Positions 7,840 through 17,400 of a stretch of 64,000 nt of DNA are shown one piece after another; the first letter of the stretch is position 1; each line of letters opens with the position of its first letter. The DNA comes from Nocardioides sp. SR21. GTDB lineage: Bacteria > Actinomycetota > Actinomycetes > Propionibacteriales > Nocardioidaceae. A model generated the notes under the pieces. It ran no database searches. It was not told where the DNA came from and saw only the letters and a list, made by a program, of their open reading frames with translations. The DNA lies in NCBI RefSeq assembly GCF_022761125.1, contig NZ_JAKWJR010000007.1, positions 186,001-250,000 on the forward strand, given 5' to 3'. A program made the translations under genes and the position numbers.

Positions 7840-9049
7840 GCCGCTCCACCGACACGATCCGGTCGTGACCGGCCCAGCCGGAGCCGCGGTCGCGACCGGG
7901 CCCGCCGTTGAGCAGGTCGTCGCCATCGCTGCCGTACAGCTGGTCGTTCCCGCCGCGCCCGAAGATGCGCACCGGCTCGCGGAGGAACCCGGCCGAGAGG
8001 TAGTCGGGACCGTCGGTGCCGTAGAGCGTCCAGGCGCCGCGTTGGGACGAGACGTCCTCCATGTTCCGCAACGCCACGCTCCAGCGGACCTCGTCGAGGC
8101 GGGCACGGAGCGTGCCGGCGGCCAGGTCGATGCGGCCGGCGACACGGGGGCGGAACGTGCCGCCGCCGTCGAGGAGCGCGATGCCGCCGAGGTAGTCCCG
8201 GCCCGGGCCGCCGTCGATGACCTGGCCCGGGTCGGGCCCGGCCTCGTCGTTGACGGTGTCGTTGCCGGTCCCGCCGTACGACCGGTCCACGCCCGTGTCG
8301 GCCTGGACCAGGTCGCCGCCCGGCCCGCCGCGGAGCAGGTCGTCGCCGCGGTCGCCGTCGAGGATGTCGTTGCCGGCGCCGCCGAGCACGGTGTTCGGCA
8401 TCCGGTCGCTGCGCTGCTCGGCACCGTCCCCGCCATCGACCCAGTCGTCCCCGCCGCGGCCGTCGAGGTGGTCGCTGCCGGCACCGCCGATGAGGATCTC
8501 GTCGGCGCCCGAGCCGAGCAGGACGTCGTCGTGGTCGGTTCCGGCGGCGCCGTTGAGCGGCCCGACGATGGTGTCGGTGTCGCCTCCGGAGACGGCGGTG
8601 CCGAGGGCGAGGTCCGCCTCGACCGCGGTGGGAAGGCCCTCGAACGTCACGCGGTCGACGCTGCCCTCGTGGCGCGTGTCGAGGCCACCCTCGAGGATGT
8701 CGGAGCCGGGGCCGCCGTCGAGGATGTCGCCGTAGTAGACGTAGTAGTCGGTGTCCTCGGCGACCTTCGCGTCGGTGCCGCCGTACAGCTCGTCCGCGCC
8801 GGATCCGCCGACGAGGCGGTCCTGGCCGGCGCCGCCGCAGAGGACGTCGTCGTCCTCGAGGCCGCGCAGCACGTCGTCGCCGGCGTACCCGGCGATCACG
8901 TCCGGGCCGTCGGTCCCGCGGAGGGTGTCGTCACCGTCGGTGCCGAGGATCGTGGGGGTGGCGCAGGGGCCGGCGGCGGGAGCCGGGGCAGCGACCAGCG
9001 CAGAGGCACCGACGACGACCAGGGCCAGCAGGATCGCCCGAGATCTCAT
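7829..9049 (-). CDS. Secreted RTX-type calcium-binding repeat protein
   Basis: This 406-residue protein has an N-terminal signal peptide (about 1-26, ending APAPAAG) and then many nonapeptide-like GGxGxDxL repeats, for example GTDGDDTLRGTDGPDV and GGSGADELYGG, that in RTX proteins form calcium-filled parallel beta-rolls. The repeats continue almost to the C terminus, with a non-repeat block around residues 255-345. No enzymatic domain is visible, so it may be structural or surface-associated. It converges on dapC with an 11-bp overlap. Actinomycetes generally export such proteins by Sec rather than by type I secretion, and the signal peptide agrees with that. Confidence 0.85.
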   Translation of the reverse strand: MRSRAILLALVVVGASALVAAPAPAAGPCATPTILGTDGDDTLRGTDGPDVIAGYAGDDVLRGLEDDDVLCGGAGQDRLVGGSGADELYGGTDAKVAEDTDYYVYYGDILDGGPGSDILEGGLDTRHEGSVDRVTFEGLPTAVEADLALGTAVSGGDTDTIVGPLNGAAGTDHDDVLLGSGADEILIGGAGSDHLDGRGGDDWVDGGDGAEQRSDRMPNTVLGGAGNDILDGDRGDDLLRGGPGGDLVQADTGVDRSYGGTGNDTVNDEAGPDPGQVIDGGPGRDYLGGIALLDGGGTFRPRVAGRIDLAAGTLRARLDEVRWSVALRNMEDVSSQRGAWTLYGTDGPDYLSAGFLREPVRIFGRGGNDQLYGSDGDDLLNGGPGRDRGSGWAGHDRIVSVERLRR

Positions 9050-9087
9050 GCGCTCCACCGTAGGCGAGCGCGGGTCGAGCGAAGGGA

Positions 9088-9261
9088 TCAGGCGCTGATC
9101 GCGTGGTCGTGCCCGTCCGGGGTCAGGTAGTGGCCGTCGTCGAACAAGATGACGCCGTTGCAGAGCTGGCACCAGCCCTGGTCGCTGCGGTCAGCGACCA
9201 CGTGAGCGGTGCAGCAGTCCGACGCCTGGGTGTTCGGACAGCGCGGGGTGTGGTTGCACAT
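9088..9261 (-). CDS. DUF5999 family small cysteine-rich protein
   Basis: A 57-residue protein beginning MCNHTPRCPN and containing GWCQLCNGVILFDDGHYLTPDG, which is the pattern of the DUF5999 family of small actinobacterial proteins. The cysteines and histidines in CNHTPRC, DCCTAH and CQLC could bind zinc. The start at 9261 is chosen over the upstream ATG at 9282 because GGAGGA stands five bases before it and because the family starts with MC. Function unknown. Confidence 0.8.
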   Translation of the reverse strand: MCNHTPRCPNTQASDCCTAHVVADRSDQGWCQLCNGVILFDDGHYLTPDGHDHAISA

Positions 9262-9373
9262 GTCGTCCTCCGTGTGTTGCATTCCACATCGGACGCCGCC
9301 GACGCGGGCTGAGAGATTTTGTCTGTCTCCAGCATGCTCCTCGCCACCGACAAATGTGGGCGACTTTCCACAG

Positions 9374-10342
9374 TCAGTCGAAGACGTCGACGTGAACGTG
9401 GTCGCGGTGCTCCAGGATCGCCGGGTCGCCCGGCCCGTCGGGAGCGTCGTAGTCGGTCCAGCCGTCGCCGGATCGGTCCCCGGACCTCCAGATCCGGTCG
9501 TCGAAGATCACCGTCTGGATGTCGAGCCGGTCGGCCTGCGCGACGAGGTACTGCGCGATCGCCCAGCCGCGGACCTTGTTGTCGGCGTTGATCGGCCGCA
9601 CGAAGATGTCGATGGCGCGGCCGTCGTAGTGCGCCGAGCCCGGCATGTGCCCGGTCGAGACGCCGCCGGGCGCGAAGCCTCCGAGCGGATTGCCGAACAG
9701 TCCGTCGACCTCGCGGCGCACGACGTCGGCGCGCCGGGTGAGGCCCTGGTCGTTGAGCCTGTCCCGCTCCGCGTCGGGCTCGTCGGTGTGGCTGCACGTG
9801 AACGTCGCGGCCGAGTTGCCGGTCAGCGCGGAGGCGAGCACGCGGGCGTCGGCCTCGTGGTCGGCGTACGCGTCCGGGAAGCCCGAGCGCTGCACCTCCT
9901 GCGCGGCGACGGTGACCTCCATCGACTCGTAGCCGTCGACGTCGGCGAGCTCGTCGTAGAACGCGTTGGTGGCGTAGTAGGGGTCGAGCACCTGCTCCGG
10001 GCTGCCCCAGCCCTGCGACGGACGCTGCTGGAACAGCCCGAGCGAGTCGCGGTCGCCGCTCTCGATGTTGTAGAGCTTCGACTCCTGGTACGCCGTTGCG
10101 AGCGCGATCGTGGCCGCCCGGGCGGGCATGCCCCGGCCCACCGAGATCGCGGTGATCAGCGCGGCGTTCTCGGCCTGCTCGGTGGTGAGCTCGACGGTGC
10201 GGCCGTTGACGCTCGCGGTGCAGTCGTCCGGCGCGAGGCTGTCGAGCAGCGGGCTCACGTGGTGGAGCACGCCGTACCCGACCGCGGCGACGACGCCGAC
10301 CCCGACGAGCGCCACCAGGGCAGCGCCCGTCCGCAACTTCAT
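9374..10342 (-). CDS. Membrane-anchored cell-wall protein: lysozyme-like motif plus M15-like peptidase motif
   Basis: The 322-residue product has an N-terminal membrane anchor (about 7-27). Residues about 55-175 match a family common in actinomycetes, with the transglycosylase-like stretch ALATAYQESKLYNIESGD and GLFQQRPSQGWG; Glu87 would be the candidate acid. Those homologues are often mislabelled heavy-metal transporters. A second block carries SAHYDGRAID (His238, Asp245) and HVHVD (His315/317), which fit the SxHxxGxAxD...HxH zinc pattern of M15 (VanY-like) D,D-peptidases. The protein therefore looks like a two-domain peptidoglycan hydrolase outside the membrane. Activity is inferred from motifs only. 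Confidence 0.7.
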   Translation of the reverse strand: MKLRTGAALVALVGVGVVAAVGYGVLHHVSPLLDSLAPDDCTASVNGRTVELTTEQAENAALITAISVGRGMPARAATIALATAYQESKLYNIESGDRDSLGLFQQRPSQGWGSPEQVLDPYYATNAFYDELADVDGYESMEVTVAAQEVQRSGFPDAYADHEADARVLASALTGNSAATFTCSHTDEPDAERDRLNDQGLTRRADVVRREVDGLFGNPLGGFAPGGVSTGHMPGSAHYDGRAIDIFVRPINADNKVRGWAIAQYLVAQADRLDIQTVIFDDRIWRSGDRSGDGWTDYDAPDGPGDPAILEHRDHVHVDVFD

Positions 10343-10382
10343 GCTCCCAGTCTGCGGGGAGGTGAAAAAAGGAGGCGAATCC

Positions 10383-11330
10383 TCAGTTGGCGTGCAGGTC
10401 GTCGTTCAGCTCGATGCCGCCGCTGCGCCACGGCACGGCCTCGACCGCGCCGGTGACGGAGTTGCGGCGGAACAGCACGTTCTTCGCGCCGGAGAGCTCG
10501 AGCGCCTTCACGACGCGGGGCTCGGCGCCCGGGTGGAGCACGGTGACCTTGGTGCCGGCGGTGACGTAGCAGCCGGCCTCGACGACGCACTCGTCGCCGA
10601 GGGAGATGCCGACGCCCGCGTTGGCCCCGATCAGGCAGCGCTCGCCGACGGAGATCACCTGGGTGCCGCCGCCCGACAGGGTGCCCATGATGGAGGCGCC
10701 GCCGCCCACGTCCGAGCCGTTGCCGACCACGACGCCGGCCGAGATCCGGCCCTCGACCATCGACGCGCCGAGCGTGCCGGCGTTGAAGTTCACGAAGCCC
10801 TCGTGCATGACCGTGGTGCCCTCGGCGAGGTGCGCGCCGAGGCGGACCCGGTCGGCGTCGGCGATCCGCACGCCGGTGGGCAGCACGTAGTCGACCATCC
10901 GCGGGAACTTGTCGACGCCGAAGACCGTGAGGTGGCGGCCGTTGGTGCGCAGCCGGGCGCGGACCAGCTCGAAGCCCTCGACCGCGCACGGGCCGGCGCT
11001 GGTCCACACGACGTTCGTGAGCAGGCCGAACACGCCGTCGAGCGACACCGAGTGCGGGGTCACGAGTCGGCTCGACAGGAGGTGCAGGCGCAGCCAGGCG
11101 TCCTCGGTGGTCGCCGGGGCGGCCTGCAGATCGGCGATCTCGACGAGGAGCAGCTCGCGGGTGACGCCGCGGTCCTGGTCGCTGCCCTGCAGGACGGTCA
11201 GCTCGGCCGGCGGCAGCGCGTCGTCCGGCCGCTCGCCGAGGGCCGGCGCGGGGAACCAGACGTCGAGCACCGTGCCGTTCGCGTCCAGGGTGGCGAGGCC
11301 GAAGCCCCAGGCAGTCGAGGGAGTCGTCAC
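10383..11330 (-). CDS. dapD: 2,3,4,5-tetrahydropyridine-2,6-dicarboxylate N-succinyltransferase (DapD)
   Basis: A 315-residue cytoplasmic enzyme that succinylates tetrahydrodipicolinate with succinyl-CoA, the entry step of the succinylase branch of diaminopimelate synthesis. The central region is a left-handed beta-helix of hexapeptide repeats ([58 protein letters not shown]), and the actinobacterial DapD N-terminal domain precedes it. The GTG at 11330 gives [15 protein letters not shown]; longer frames upstream look non-coding. It is divergent from an iron-regulated lipoprotein gene across 85 bp. DapC and DapE lie in the same window. Confidence 0.93.
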   Translation of the reverse strand: MTTPSTAWGFGLATLDANGTVLDVWFPAPALGERPDDALPPAELTVLQGSDQDRGVTRELLLVEIADLQAAPATTEDAWLRLHLLSSRLVTPHSVSLDGVFGLLTNVVWTSAGPCAVEGFELVRARLRTNGRHLTVFGVDKFPRMVDYVLPTGVRIADADRVRLGAHLAEGTTVMHEGFVNFNAGTLGASMVEGRISAGVVVGNGSDVGGGASIMGTLSGGGTQVISVGERCLIGANAGVGISLGDECVVEAGCYVTAGTKVTVLHPGAEPRVVKALELSGAKNVLFRRNSVTGAVEAVPWRSGGIELNDDLHAN

Positions 11331-11391
11331 GGGGCAGCAGTCTAGGAGCCCGACGGGAGTCCGCGGACCGAGCCTGCCGCGCCGGACGAGA

Positions 11392-11410
11392 TGAGGTAAG
11401 GCTAACCTTA
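11392..11410. promoter_or_regulatory. DtxR/IdeR iron box
   Basis: Position by position, 17 of 19 bases fit the DtxR/IdeR consensus TTAGGTTAGSCTAACCTWA; the core is GTAAGG-CTAA-CCTTAC. The box ends five bases before the ATG of the siderophore-binding lipoprotein and overlaps a TAACCT hexamer (11403-11408) that stands seven bases from the ATG. Iron-loaded repressor would therefore sit on the -10 of a leaderless promoter. Confidence 0.85.
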
Positions 11411-11415
11411 CTTTC

Positions 11416-12384
11416 ATGACGCATTCGCTGCGGCGCCTGGCCGCGCTCCCGGTCCTGCTCCTCCCGCTCCTCCTCGCCGGGTGCGGGGACGACTCCGACG
11501 CCACGGCGGCGGCGCCGGCGCCCGCCGGCGGCGGTCCGGTCGTGGTGGACCACGTCTACGGGAGCACCGAGGTGGACGGCGTACCCGAGCGGATCGTCAC
11601 GATCGACGTGCAGTGGACCGACACGATGCTGGCGATGGGCGTCGAGCCGGTCGGCTACACGCTCGACGCCTACATGCCGGACAACGTGGTCCCGTGGCAG
11701 GTGCTGCCGGAGGACGCCGAGGCCCTCGACGTGGCCGAGGGGGTGCCGGTCGAGGAGATCGCGGCGCTCGACCCCGACCTCATCGTCGGGTCGTACTCGA
11801 TCGCCGACCAGCACACCTACGACCTCCTCTCCGCGATCGCGCCGACGATCCCGAACCTCGACGAGACCGAGGTGACGCCGTGGCAGGACCTGGTGGCCCT
11901 CGCGGGCGAGGTGCTCGACCGCCCGGAGGACGCCACCGCCCTCGTCGAGCAGGTCGACGGCGCGGTCGCGCAGGCGGCGGCCGACCTGCCCGGCCTGGAG
12001 GGCCAGACCTTCGCGCTCGCCCAGTACGTCGTGGGCGACTCGATGTACATCGTGGCGGACGAGGACGACGGCTCGAGCGTCTTCTTCCAGCAGCTCGGGA
12101 TGACGATGCTGCCGACGGTCCGCGAGCAGGGTGAGAAGACCGGGGACGCCCGGATCAACGTCAGCACCGAGCGTGCGGACCTCCTGCGCTCCGACCTCCT
12201 CGCGTTCCTCGTGAACGGCGGCGACGAGGGCGACCTCGGCGACATCCCGGGCTTCGACGCACTTCCCGGCACCGTCGCGGTGCTCGACTACGCGACGATC
12301 GTGGGCCTGAACACGCCCACGCCGCTCTCGATCCCGTACTCGCTCGAGCAGCTGCGGCCCTACCTCGAGGAGGCCGCGGCCTGA
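11416..12384 (+). CDS. Iron-siderophore ABC transporter substrate-binding lipoprotein
   Basis: This 322-residue lipoprotein has lipobox LLAGC with Cys23 and the two-lobe periplasmic-binding fold of the FepB/FecB (TroA-like) class: an N-lobe starting [23 protein letters not shown] and a C-lobe after the long linker helix. It should bind ferric siderophores outside the membrane. The near-perfect iron box over its promoter supports this. No permease or ATPase genes adjoin it, so it must rely on transporter subunits encoded elsewhere. No Shine-Dalgarno is visible; a leaderless mRNA from TAACCT fits. Confidence 0.88.
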   Translation: MTHSLRRLAALPVLLLPLLLAGCGDDSDATAAAPAPAGGGPVVVDHVYGSTEVDGVPERIVTIDVQWTDTMLAMGVEPVGYTLDAYMPDNVVPWQVLPEDAEALDVAEGVPVEEIAALDPDLIVGSYSIADQHTYDLLSAIAPTIPNLDETEVTPWQDLVALAGEVLDRPEDATALVEQVDGAVAQAAADLPGLEGQTFALAQYVVGDSMYIVADEDDGSSVFFQQLGMTMLPTVREQGEKTGDARINVSTERADLLRSDLLAFLVNGGDEGDLGDIPGFDALPGTVAVLDYATIVGLNTPTPLSIPYSLEQLRPYLEEAAA

Positions 12385-12396
12385 CCGTGGCCGCGC

Positions 12397-12882
12397 CTAC
12401 TGGCCGGTGCGTCCGTCGATGGACTCGCGCAGCAGGTCGGCGTGGCCGAGGTGGCGGGCGTACTCCTGGAGCACCTGGATGAACACGTCCCGGATCGTCT
12501 CGATCCTGTCGCCGGGGCCGATGACGACGTCGAGCGCCTCCGTCGGCAGACCGTCCAGCCACGAGTCGGCCTGCGCGCACGTCTCGCGCCAGGTGGTGAA
12601 CGCCTCCTCGACGACCACGGGGTCCGCGACGGCGCCGTCGAACTGCGACTCCCAGTCGCCGTCGACGACGAACAGCTGCGTCTCCTCGGGGTGCTGCTGC
12701 AGGACCCGGCGGAACCAGTGGTGCTCCATCTGCGCGAGGTGCCGCACCAGCCCGAGCAGGCTCAACGAGCTCGGCGGGACCGCCCGCCGGGCGAGCTGCT
12801 CGGCGTCGAGGTCGGCGGTCTTGCGCTCGAGCGCCGTACGGAAGTCTGCCAGCCAGCGCCGGATCGTCTCGAGCTCGCTCAC
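12397..12882 (-). CDS. DinB superfamily (DUF664) protein, downstream paralogue
   Basis: A 161-residue four-helix-bundle protein of the DUF664/DinB superfamily, which includes mycothiol- or bacillithiol-dependent enzymes and metal-binding proteins of unknown role. The sequence SLLGLVRHLAQMEHHWFRR supplies a candidate metal-site histidine, and a second lies in YARHLGHADLLRE near the C terminus. It overlaps its upstream paralogue by four bases and ends with the same RESIDGRTGQ-type tail (RECIDGRTGQ there), so the pair arose by tandem duplication. In a mycothiol-producing organism a mycothiol-linked reaction is possible but not shown. Confidence 0.82.
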   Translation of the reverse strand: MSELETIRRWLADFRTALERKTADLDAEQLARRAVPPSSLSLLGLVRHLAQMEHHWFRRVLQQHPEETQLFVVDGDWESQFDGAVADPVVVEEAFTTWRETCAQADSWLDGLPTEALDVVIGPGDRIETIRDVFIQVLQEYARHLGHADLLRESIDGRTGQ

Positions 12883-13391
12883 TGTCCCGTCCTCCCGTCG
12901 ATGCACTCGCGAAGCAGGTCCGCGTGGCCGCAGTGCCGGGCGTACTCCTCGACCAGGTGTACGGCGATGTCGCGCACCTCGGTCGGCTCGCCGTGGACCG
13001 CCACCTGGCGACCCCAGTCCTCCTCGGCGGCGAGCCAAGCGTCGGCGTCGGCGACCTCGCGCCGCCAGGACTCCCACGCGTCGGCCACCACGGCGTCGTC
13101 GGCGATCGCGCCGTCGAAGTCGAGGTCGGGCCGGTCGTCGTCCGAGTAGAGCTTCGGCAGGTCCAGGTCCTCCTGCAGCACCCGTCGGTTCCAGCTGTGC
13201 TCGACCTTCGCGAGGTGACGCAGCAGCCCGAGCAGCGACATCGTCGACGGCGGCACCGCCCGTGCCGCGAGCTGCTCGGCATCCAGCCCGGTGCACTTCA
13301 TCTCGAACGTCAGCCGGTAGTTGCGCAGGTAGGTCAGCACCGTGTCGCGCTCCCCGTGCGTCGCTCGGTAGTCCCGAGGGTCGTCGCTCAT
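12879..13391 (-). CDS. DinB superfamily (DUF664) protein, upstream paralogue
   Basis: A 170-residue member of the same family as the gene it overlaps. Shared landmarks are LDAEQLAARAVPPSTMSLLG, RHLAKVEHSWNRR and YARHCGHADLLREC. Compared with its neighbour it has a longer N terminus (MSDDPRDYRATHGERDT) and a divergent middle. The ATG at 13391 is preceded, seven bases away, by CAGGGT on the minus strand, consistent with a leaderless start; that hexamer overlaps the opposing promoter. Confidence 0.82.
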   Translation of the reverse strand: MSDDPRDYRATHGERDTVLTYLRNYRLTFEMKCTGLDAEQLAARAVPPSTMSLLGLLRHLAKVEHSWNRRVLQEDLDLPKLYSDDDRPDLDFDGAIADDAVVADAWESWRREVADADAWLAAEEDWGRQVAVHGEPTEVRDIAVHLVEEYARHCGHADLLRECIDGRTGQ

Positions 13392-13397
13392 GCGGGC

Positions 13398-13404
13398 TAC
13401 CCTG
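13398..13404. promoter_or_regulatory. Overlapping divergent -10 elements in a 19-bp spacer
   Basis: TACCCT (13398-13403) is seven bases before the ATG of the plus-strand gene, and CAGGGT on the minus strand (13404-13399) is seven bases before the ATG of the DUF664 gene. The whole intergenic spacer is 19 bp, too short for leaders with Shine-Dalgarno sites, so both genes are probably leaderless. Confidence 0.55.
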
Positions 13405-13410
13405 CCGGAC

Positions 13411-14163
13411 ATGCTCGGGTACCGCACCTCACTTGCCGTCGCCGGCGCGCTCGTCGCCGGACTGCTCGTCGCGACCCCGGTGGAGGCCACTCCGGGCTAT
13501 CGCACCTACTGGGTCTACGACCAGCCAGGGACTCTCATCGCATCCGCGGAGGCGACGTACGGCCAGACCGACGTGTACGAGGTCGGCGTGCACGCCACCG
13601 TCCACCTGCTGGCGGACCCACCTGCCGGCTCGGACGTGCACCTGGCGTTCGGAGTGCTCGACGATGCCGACAACTGCGTCGCGGACGAAGGGGACAGTGT
13701 TGTCGTCGCCCCGGTGGACGGGTCGCGGACGGTCGAGCTCGACGGTGTCGTCGAGCTGCCGGATGTGGACATCTGCTCGTACATCTCCGTCACGGACTTC
13801 AGCGGCTCGGTCGTGGACCGCGTCGGCGGCCGGGTCGACCGCGAGGAGCCCATCTACATGGGGGAGGACGAGCAGATCCTGGGCGTGCGGCACCGCCGCG
13901 TGCCGGTCAACCGGTGGTCGTGGGTCGAGGTGCGGCTGGGATCCGGCGAGACCGTGGAGCGCGTGCGCGTACTGGGCGATGGTCGTCCGGGCGCGCGCTT
14001 CCGGGAGGCGCGACAGGCGCTCAACGGCTCCCGGACGACGGTCCGTCTTCCGGTCAAGCTGACGTCGCGCCGCGCGCAGGACGTCGTGATCACGGCGCTC
14101 TTCCGCGGTGAGGGAGCCCCGACAGTGAAGTCGGACGTCGTTCGGATCACGCCGAAGCGCTGA
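13411..14163 (+). CDS. Secreted protein of unknown function
   Basis: This 250-residue protein has a clear signal peptide (about 1-27, ending TPVEAT) and otherwise beta-rich sequence with no recognised domain. Two cysteines, in DADNCVADE and VDICSYI, could form a disulfide. The second half (RVPVNRWSWVEVRLGSGETVERVRVLGDG) resembles immunoglobulin-like or fibronectin-like beta strands only in general character. I chose the ATG at 13411 rather than 13390, because TACCCT is seven bases upstream and the signal peptide then starts normally. Confidence 0.6.
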   Translation: MLGYRTSLAVAGALVAGLLVATPVEATPGYRTYWVYDQPGTLIASAEATYGQTDVYEVGVHATVHLLADPPAGSDVHLAFGVLDDADNCVADEGDSVVVAPVDGSRTVELDGVVELPDVDICSYISVTDFSGSVVDRVGGRVDREEPIYMGEDEQILGVRHRRVPVNRWSWVEVRLGSGETVERVRVLGDGRPGARFREARQALNGSRTTVRLPVKLTSRRAQDVVITALFRGEGAPTVKSDVVRITPKR

Positions 14164-14168
14164 ACCGA

Positions 14169-14199
14169 TTGGCGGCACCCCGAGCGCACGCCGTACGCT
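14169..14199 (+). promoter_or_regulatory. Likely promoter of the ileS leader
   Basis: TTGGCG (14169-14174) and TACGCT (14194-14199) fit -35 and -10 elements with a 19-bp spacer, placing transcription start just before the T-box structure. Confidence 0.45.
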
Positions 14200-14203
14200 T
14201 CCA

Positions 14204-14400
14204 GCACAGGCGTCTGAGCCGTCATCAGCGGTGAGCCCCGGGAAGAACGCGCAAGCAAGTAGAACCCGGCGGGTAGGCCCGTCACAGCCGTGAACGAGTG
14301 GCTCCTCTCCCAGCAATGGGCAGGGAGCAAGCGAGGTGGTACCGCGGTCCCCAGGGGTCGTCCTCGTGCGAGAGCACGACGACCGACCAGGAGAAGACCC
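14204..14400 (+). ncRNA. T-box leader of ileS
   Basis: The leader carries the T-box sequence AGGTGGTACCGCGG (14334-14347), which pairs with the uncharged tRNA acceptor end. It opens with a short stem I whose loop offers an ATC specifier codon (14224-14226, in GTCATCAGC), matching tRNA-Ile. A hairpin follows the T-box (GGTCGTC...GACGACC, 14357-14385), with TCCTC in its 5' side able to pair with the ileS Shine-Dalgarno AGGAG (14389-14393). The ultrashort stem I and the lack of a U-run terminator fit the actinobacterial class that controls translation rather than transcription. Confidence 0.92.
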
Positions 14401-17400
14401 GTGACGTACCCCAAGGTGTCGACCAGCAACGCTGGCGTCCCGTCGAGCCCGAAGTTCCCCGAGATCGAGGAGCAGGTGCTCGCCTACTGGGAGAAGGACG
14501 GCACCTTCCAGGCCAGCATCGACCAGCGCGACCCGGGCGAGAACGGCGCCAACGAGTTCGTCTTCTACGACGGCCCGCCGTTCGCCAACGGCCTGCCGCA
14601 CTACGGCCACCTGCTCACCGGGTACGTCAAGGACCTGATCCCGCGCTACCAGACCATGCGCGGCAAGCGCGTCGAGCGCCGCTTCGGCTGGGACACCCAC
14701 GGCCTGCCGGCCGAGCTCGAGGCGATGCGCCTCAACGGCATCAAGACGACCGACGAGATCCTCGAGCTGGGCATCGAGAAGTTCAACGAGGCCTGCCGCG
14801 CGTCGGTGATGAAGTACACCGGCGACTGGCGCGAGTACGTCACCCGTCAGGCGCGCTGGGTCGACTTCGACAACGACTACCGGACGATGAACCCGGAGTA
14901 CATGGAGTCGGTCATCTGGGCCTTCCAGCAGCTCCACGAGAAGGGCCTCGTGTACGAGGGCTTCCGCGTGCTGCCGTACTGCTGGAACGACGAGACGCCG
15001 CTCTCCAACCACGAGCTGCGCATGGACGACGACGTCTACCAGATGCGCCAGGACCCGGCCGTCACCGTCGGGTACGACGTCACCACCGACGGTCCGTTCA
15101 AGGGCGCCAAGCTGCTCATCTGGACGACGACCCCCTGGACGCTGACCAGCAACCTGGCGGTGATGGTCGGCGAGGACATCGACTACGTCGTGGTCGAGGT
15201 CGAGGGGACCCGCTACATCCTGGCCGAGGCGCGGGTCGCGTCGTACGCCCGCGAGCTCGGCGACGAGCCCGCGGTGACCTGGCGGGGCAAGGGGTCCGAC
15301 CTGGTCGGCCTGGTCTACACGCCGCCGTTCTCGTACTACCTCGGGCACGAGAAGGCCTTCCGCGTGGTGCCGGCCGAGTTCGTGACGACCACGGACGGTA
15401 CGGGTCTCGTGCACACCGCGGGTGCCTTCGGTGAGGACGACAAGGTCGTCACCGACCGCGAGGGCATCGAGCCGGTCATGCCGGTCGGCAAGGACGGGAA
15501 GTTCACGTTCCCGGTCGTCGAGTACGAAGGCATGCAGGTCTTCGACGCGAACCTCCACATCATCGACGACCTCAAGGCCGTCAGCCGGTCGGTCACGCCC
15601 GGCACCGTGCTGCTGCGCCGCGAGACCTACGACCACAGCTACCCGCACTGCTGGCGCTGCCGCGAGCCCCTCATCTACAAGGGCGTCTCGTCGTGGTTCG
15701 TCGAGGTGACCGCGATCAAGCAGCGGATGCTCGAGCTCAACCAGGAGATCAACTGGGTCCCCGACCACATCAAGGACGGGCAGTTCGGTCGCTGGCTCGA
15801 GAACGCCCGCGACTGGTCGATCACCCGCAACCGGTTCTGGGGGTCCCCGGTGCCGGTGTGGAAGTCGGACGACCCGACGTACCCCCGCGTCGACGTGTAC
15901 GGCTCGTTCGAGAAGCTCGAGCAGGACTTCGGCCGGCTGCCGCGCAACGCGGCCGGGGAGCCCGACCTGCACCGGCCGTTCATCGACGACCTGGTGCGTC
16001 CGAACCCCGACGACCCGACCGGCGCGTCGATGATGCGCCGCGTCCCCGACGTCCTCGACGTGTGGTTCGACTCGGGCTCGATGTCGTTCGCCCAGGTGCA
16101 TGTGCCGTTCGAGAACGAGGAGTGGTTCCAGCACCACTTCCCGGCCGACTTCATCGTGGAGTACATCGGCCAGACCCGCGGCTGGTTCTACACGCTGCAC
16201 ATCCTGGCGACCGCGATCTTCGACAAGCCGGCGTTCGAGAACTGCATCAGCCACGGCATCGTGCTCGGCTCCGACGGCAACAAGATGTCGAAGTCGCTGC
16301 GCAACTACCCGGACGTGCGCGAGGTCTTCGACCGCGACGGCGCCGACGCGATGCGCTGGTTCCTGATGTCGTCGCCGATCCTGCGCGGCGGCAACCTGGT
16401 CGTCACCGAGCAGGGCATCCGCGACTCCGTGCGCCAGGTGCTGATCCCGCTGTGGAACAGCTGGTACTTCTTCCAGATGTACGCCAACGCCGCGTCGTAC
16501 GACGCCCAGGTGCGCACCGACTCCAGCGACCCGCTGGACCGGTACCTGTTGGCCAAGTGCCGCCAGTACGTCGAGGAGATGACCGCCTCGCTCGACGCGT
16601 ACGCCGTCGCCGACGCGTGCGACGCGACCCGGTCGTTCCTCGACGTGCTCACGAACTGGTACATCCGGCGCTCGCGCGACCGGTTCTGGGGCGAGAACAC
16701 CGACGCCTTCGACACGCTCTACTCGGTGCTCGAGATCGTCTGCCGGGTCACCGCGCCGCTGATGCCGCTGACGGCGGAGGAGATCTGGCGCGGGATGACC
16801 GGCGAGCGCTCGGTGCACCTGGCCGACTGGCCGGCCGCAGACGAGCTGCCCGCCGACGACGCCCTGGTGACGGCGATGGACGCGGTGCGCGAGGTCTGCT
16901 CGGCGACGTCCGCGCTGCGGAAGGCCGGCAACCTCCGCAACCGGCTGCCGCTGGCCACGCTGACCGTCGTCGTCGACGACCCGGCCGCGCTGGCCGGCTT
17001 CGAGGCGATCGTCCGCGACGAGGTCAACGTCAAGGAGGTCCGGCTGCTCGCGGCCGACTCCGACGAGGCCGCGTCGTACGGCGTCGAGCAGAAGCTGACC
17101 GTCAACGCCCGCGCGGCCGGCCCGCGCCTCGGCAAGGACGTGCAGCTCGCGATCAAGGGCTCGAAGTCCGGCGACTGGTCGGTGGCCGAGGACGGCACCG
17201 TCACCTCCGGTGGCCTGGCGCTGGTGGAGGGGGAGTACTCCCTCGAGACCGTCGCCGGCTCCGCCGACGGTGGTACGGCGACCGGCGTGCTGCGCCGCGG
17301 CGGCTTCGTCGTGCTCGACACCGAGGTCACGCCCGAGCTCGCCGCCGAGGGCGTCGCCCGCGACCTGGTCCGCGCGGTCCAGCAGGCCCGCCGCGACGCC

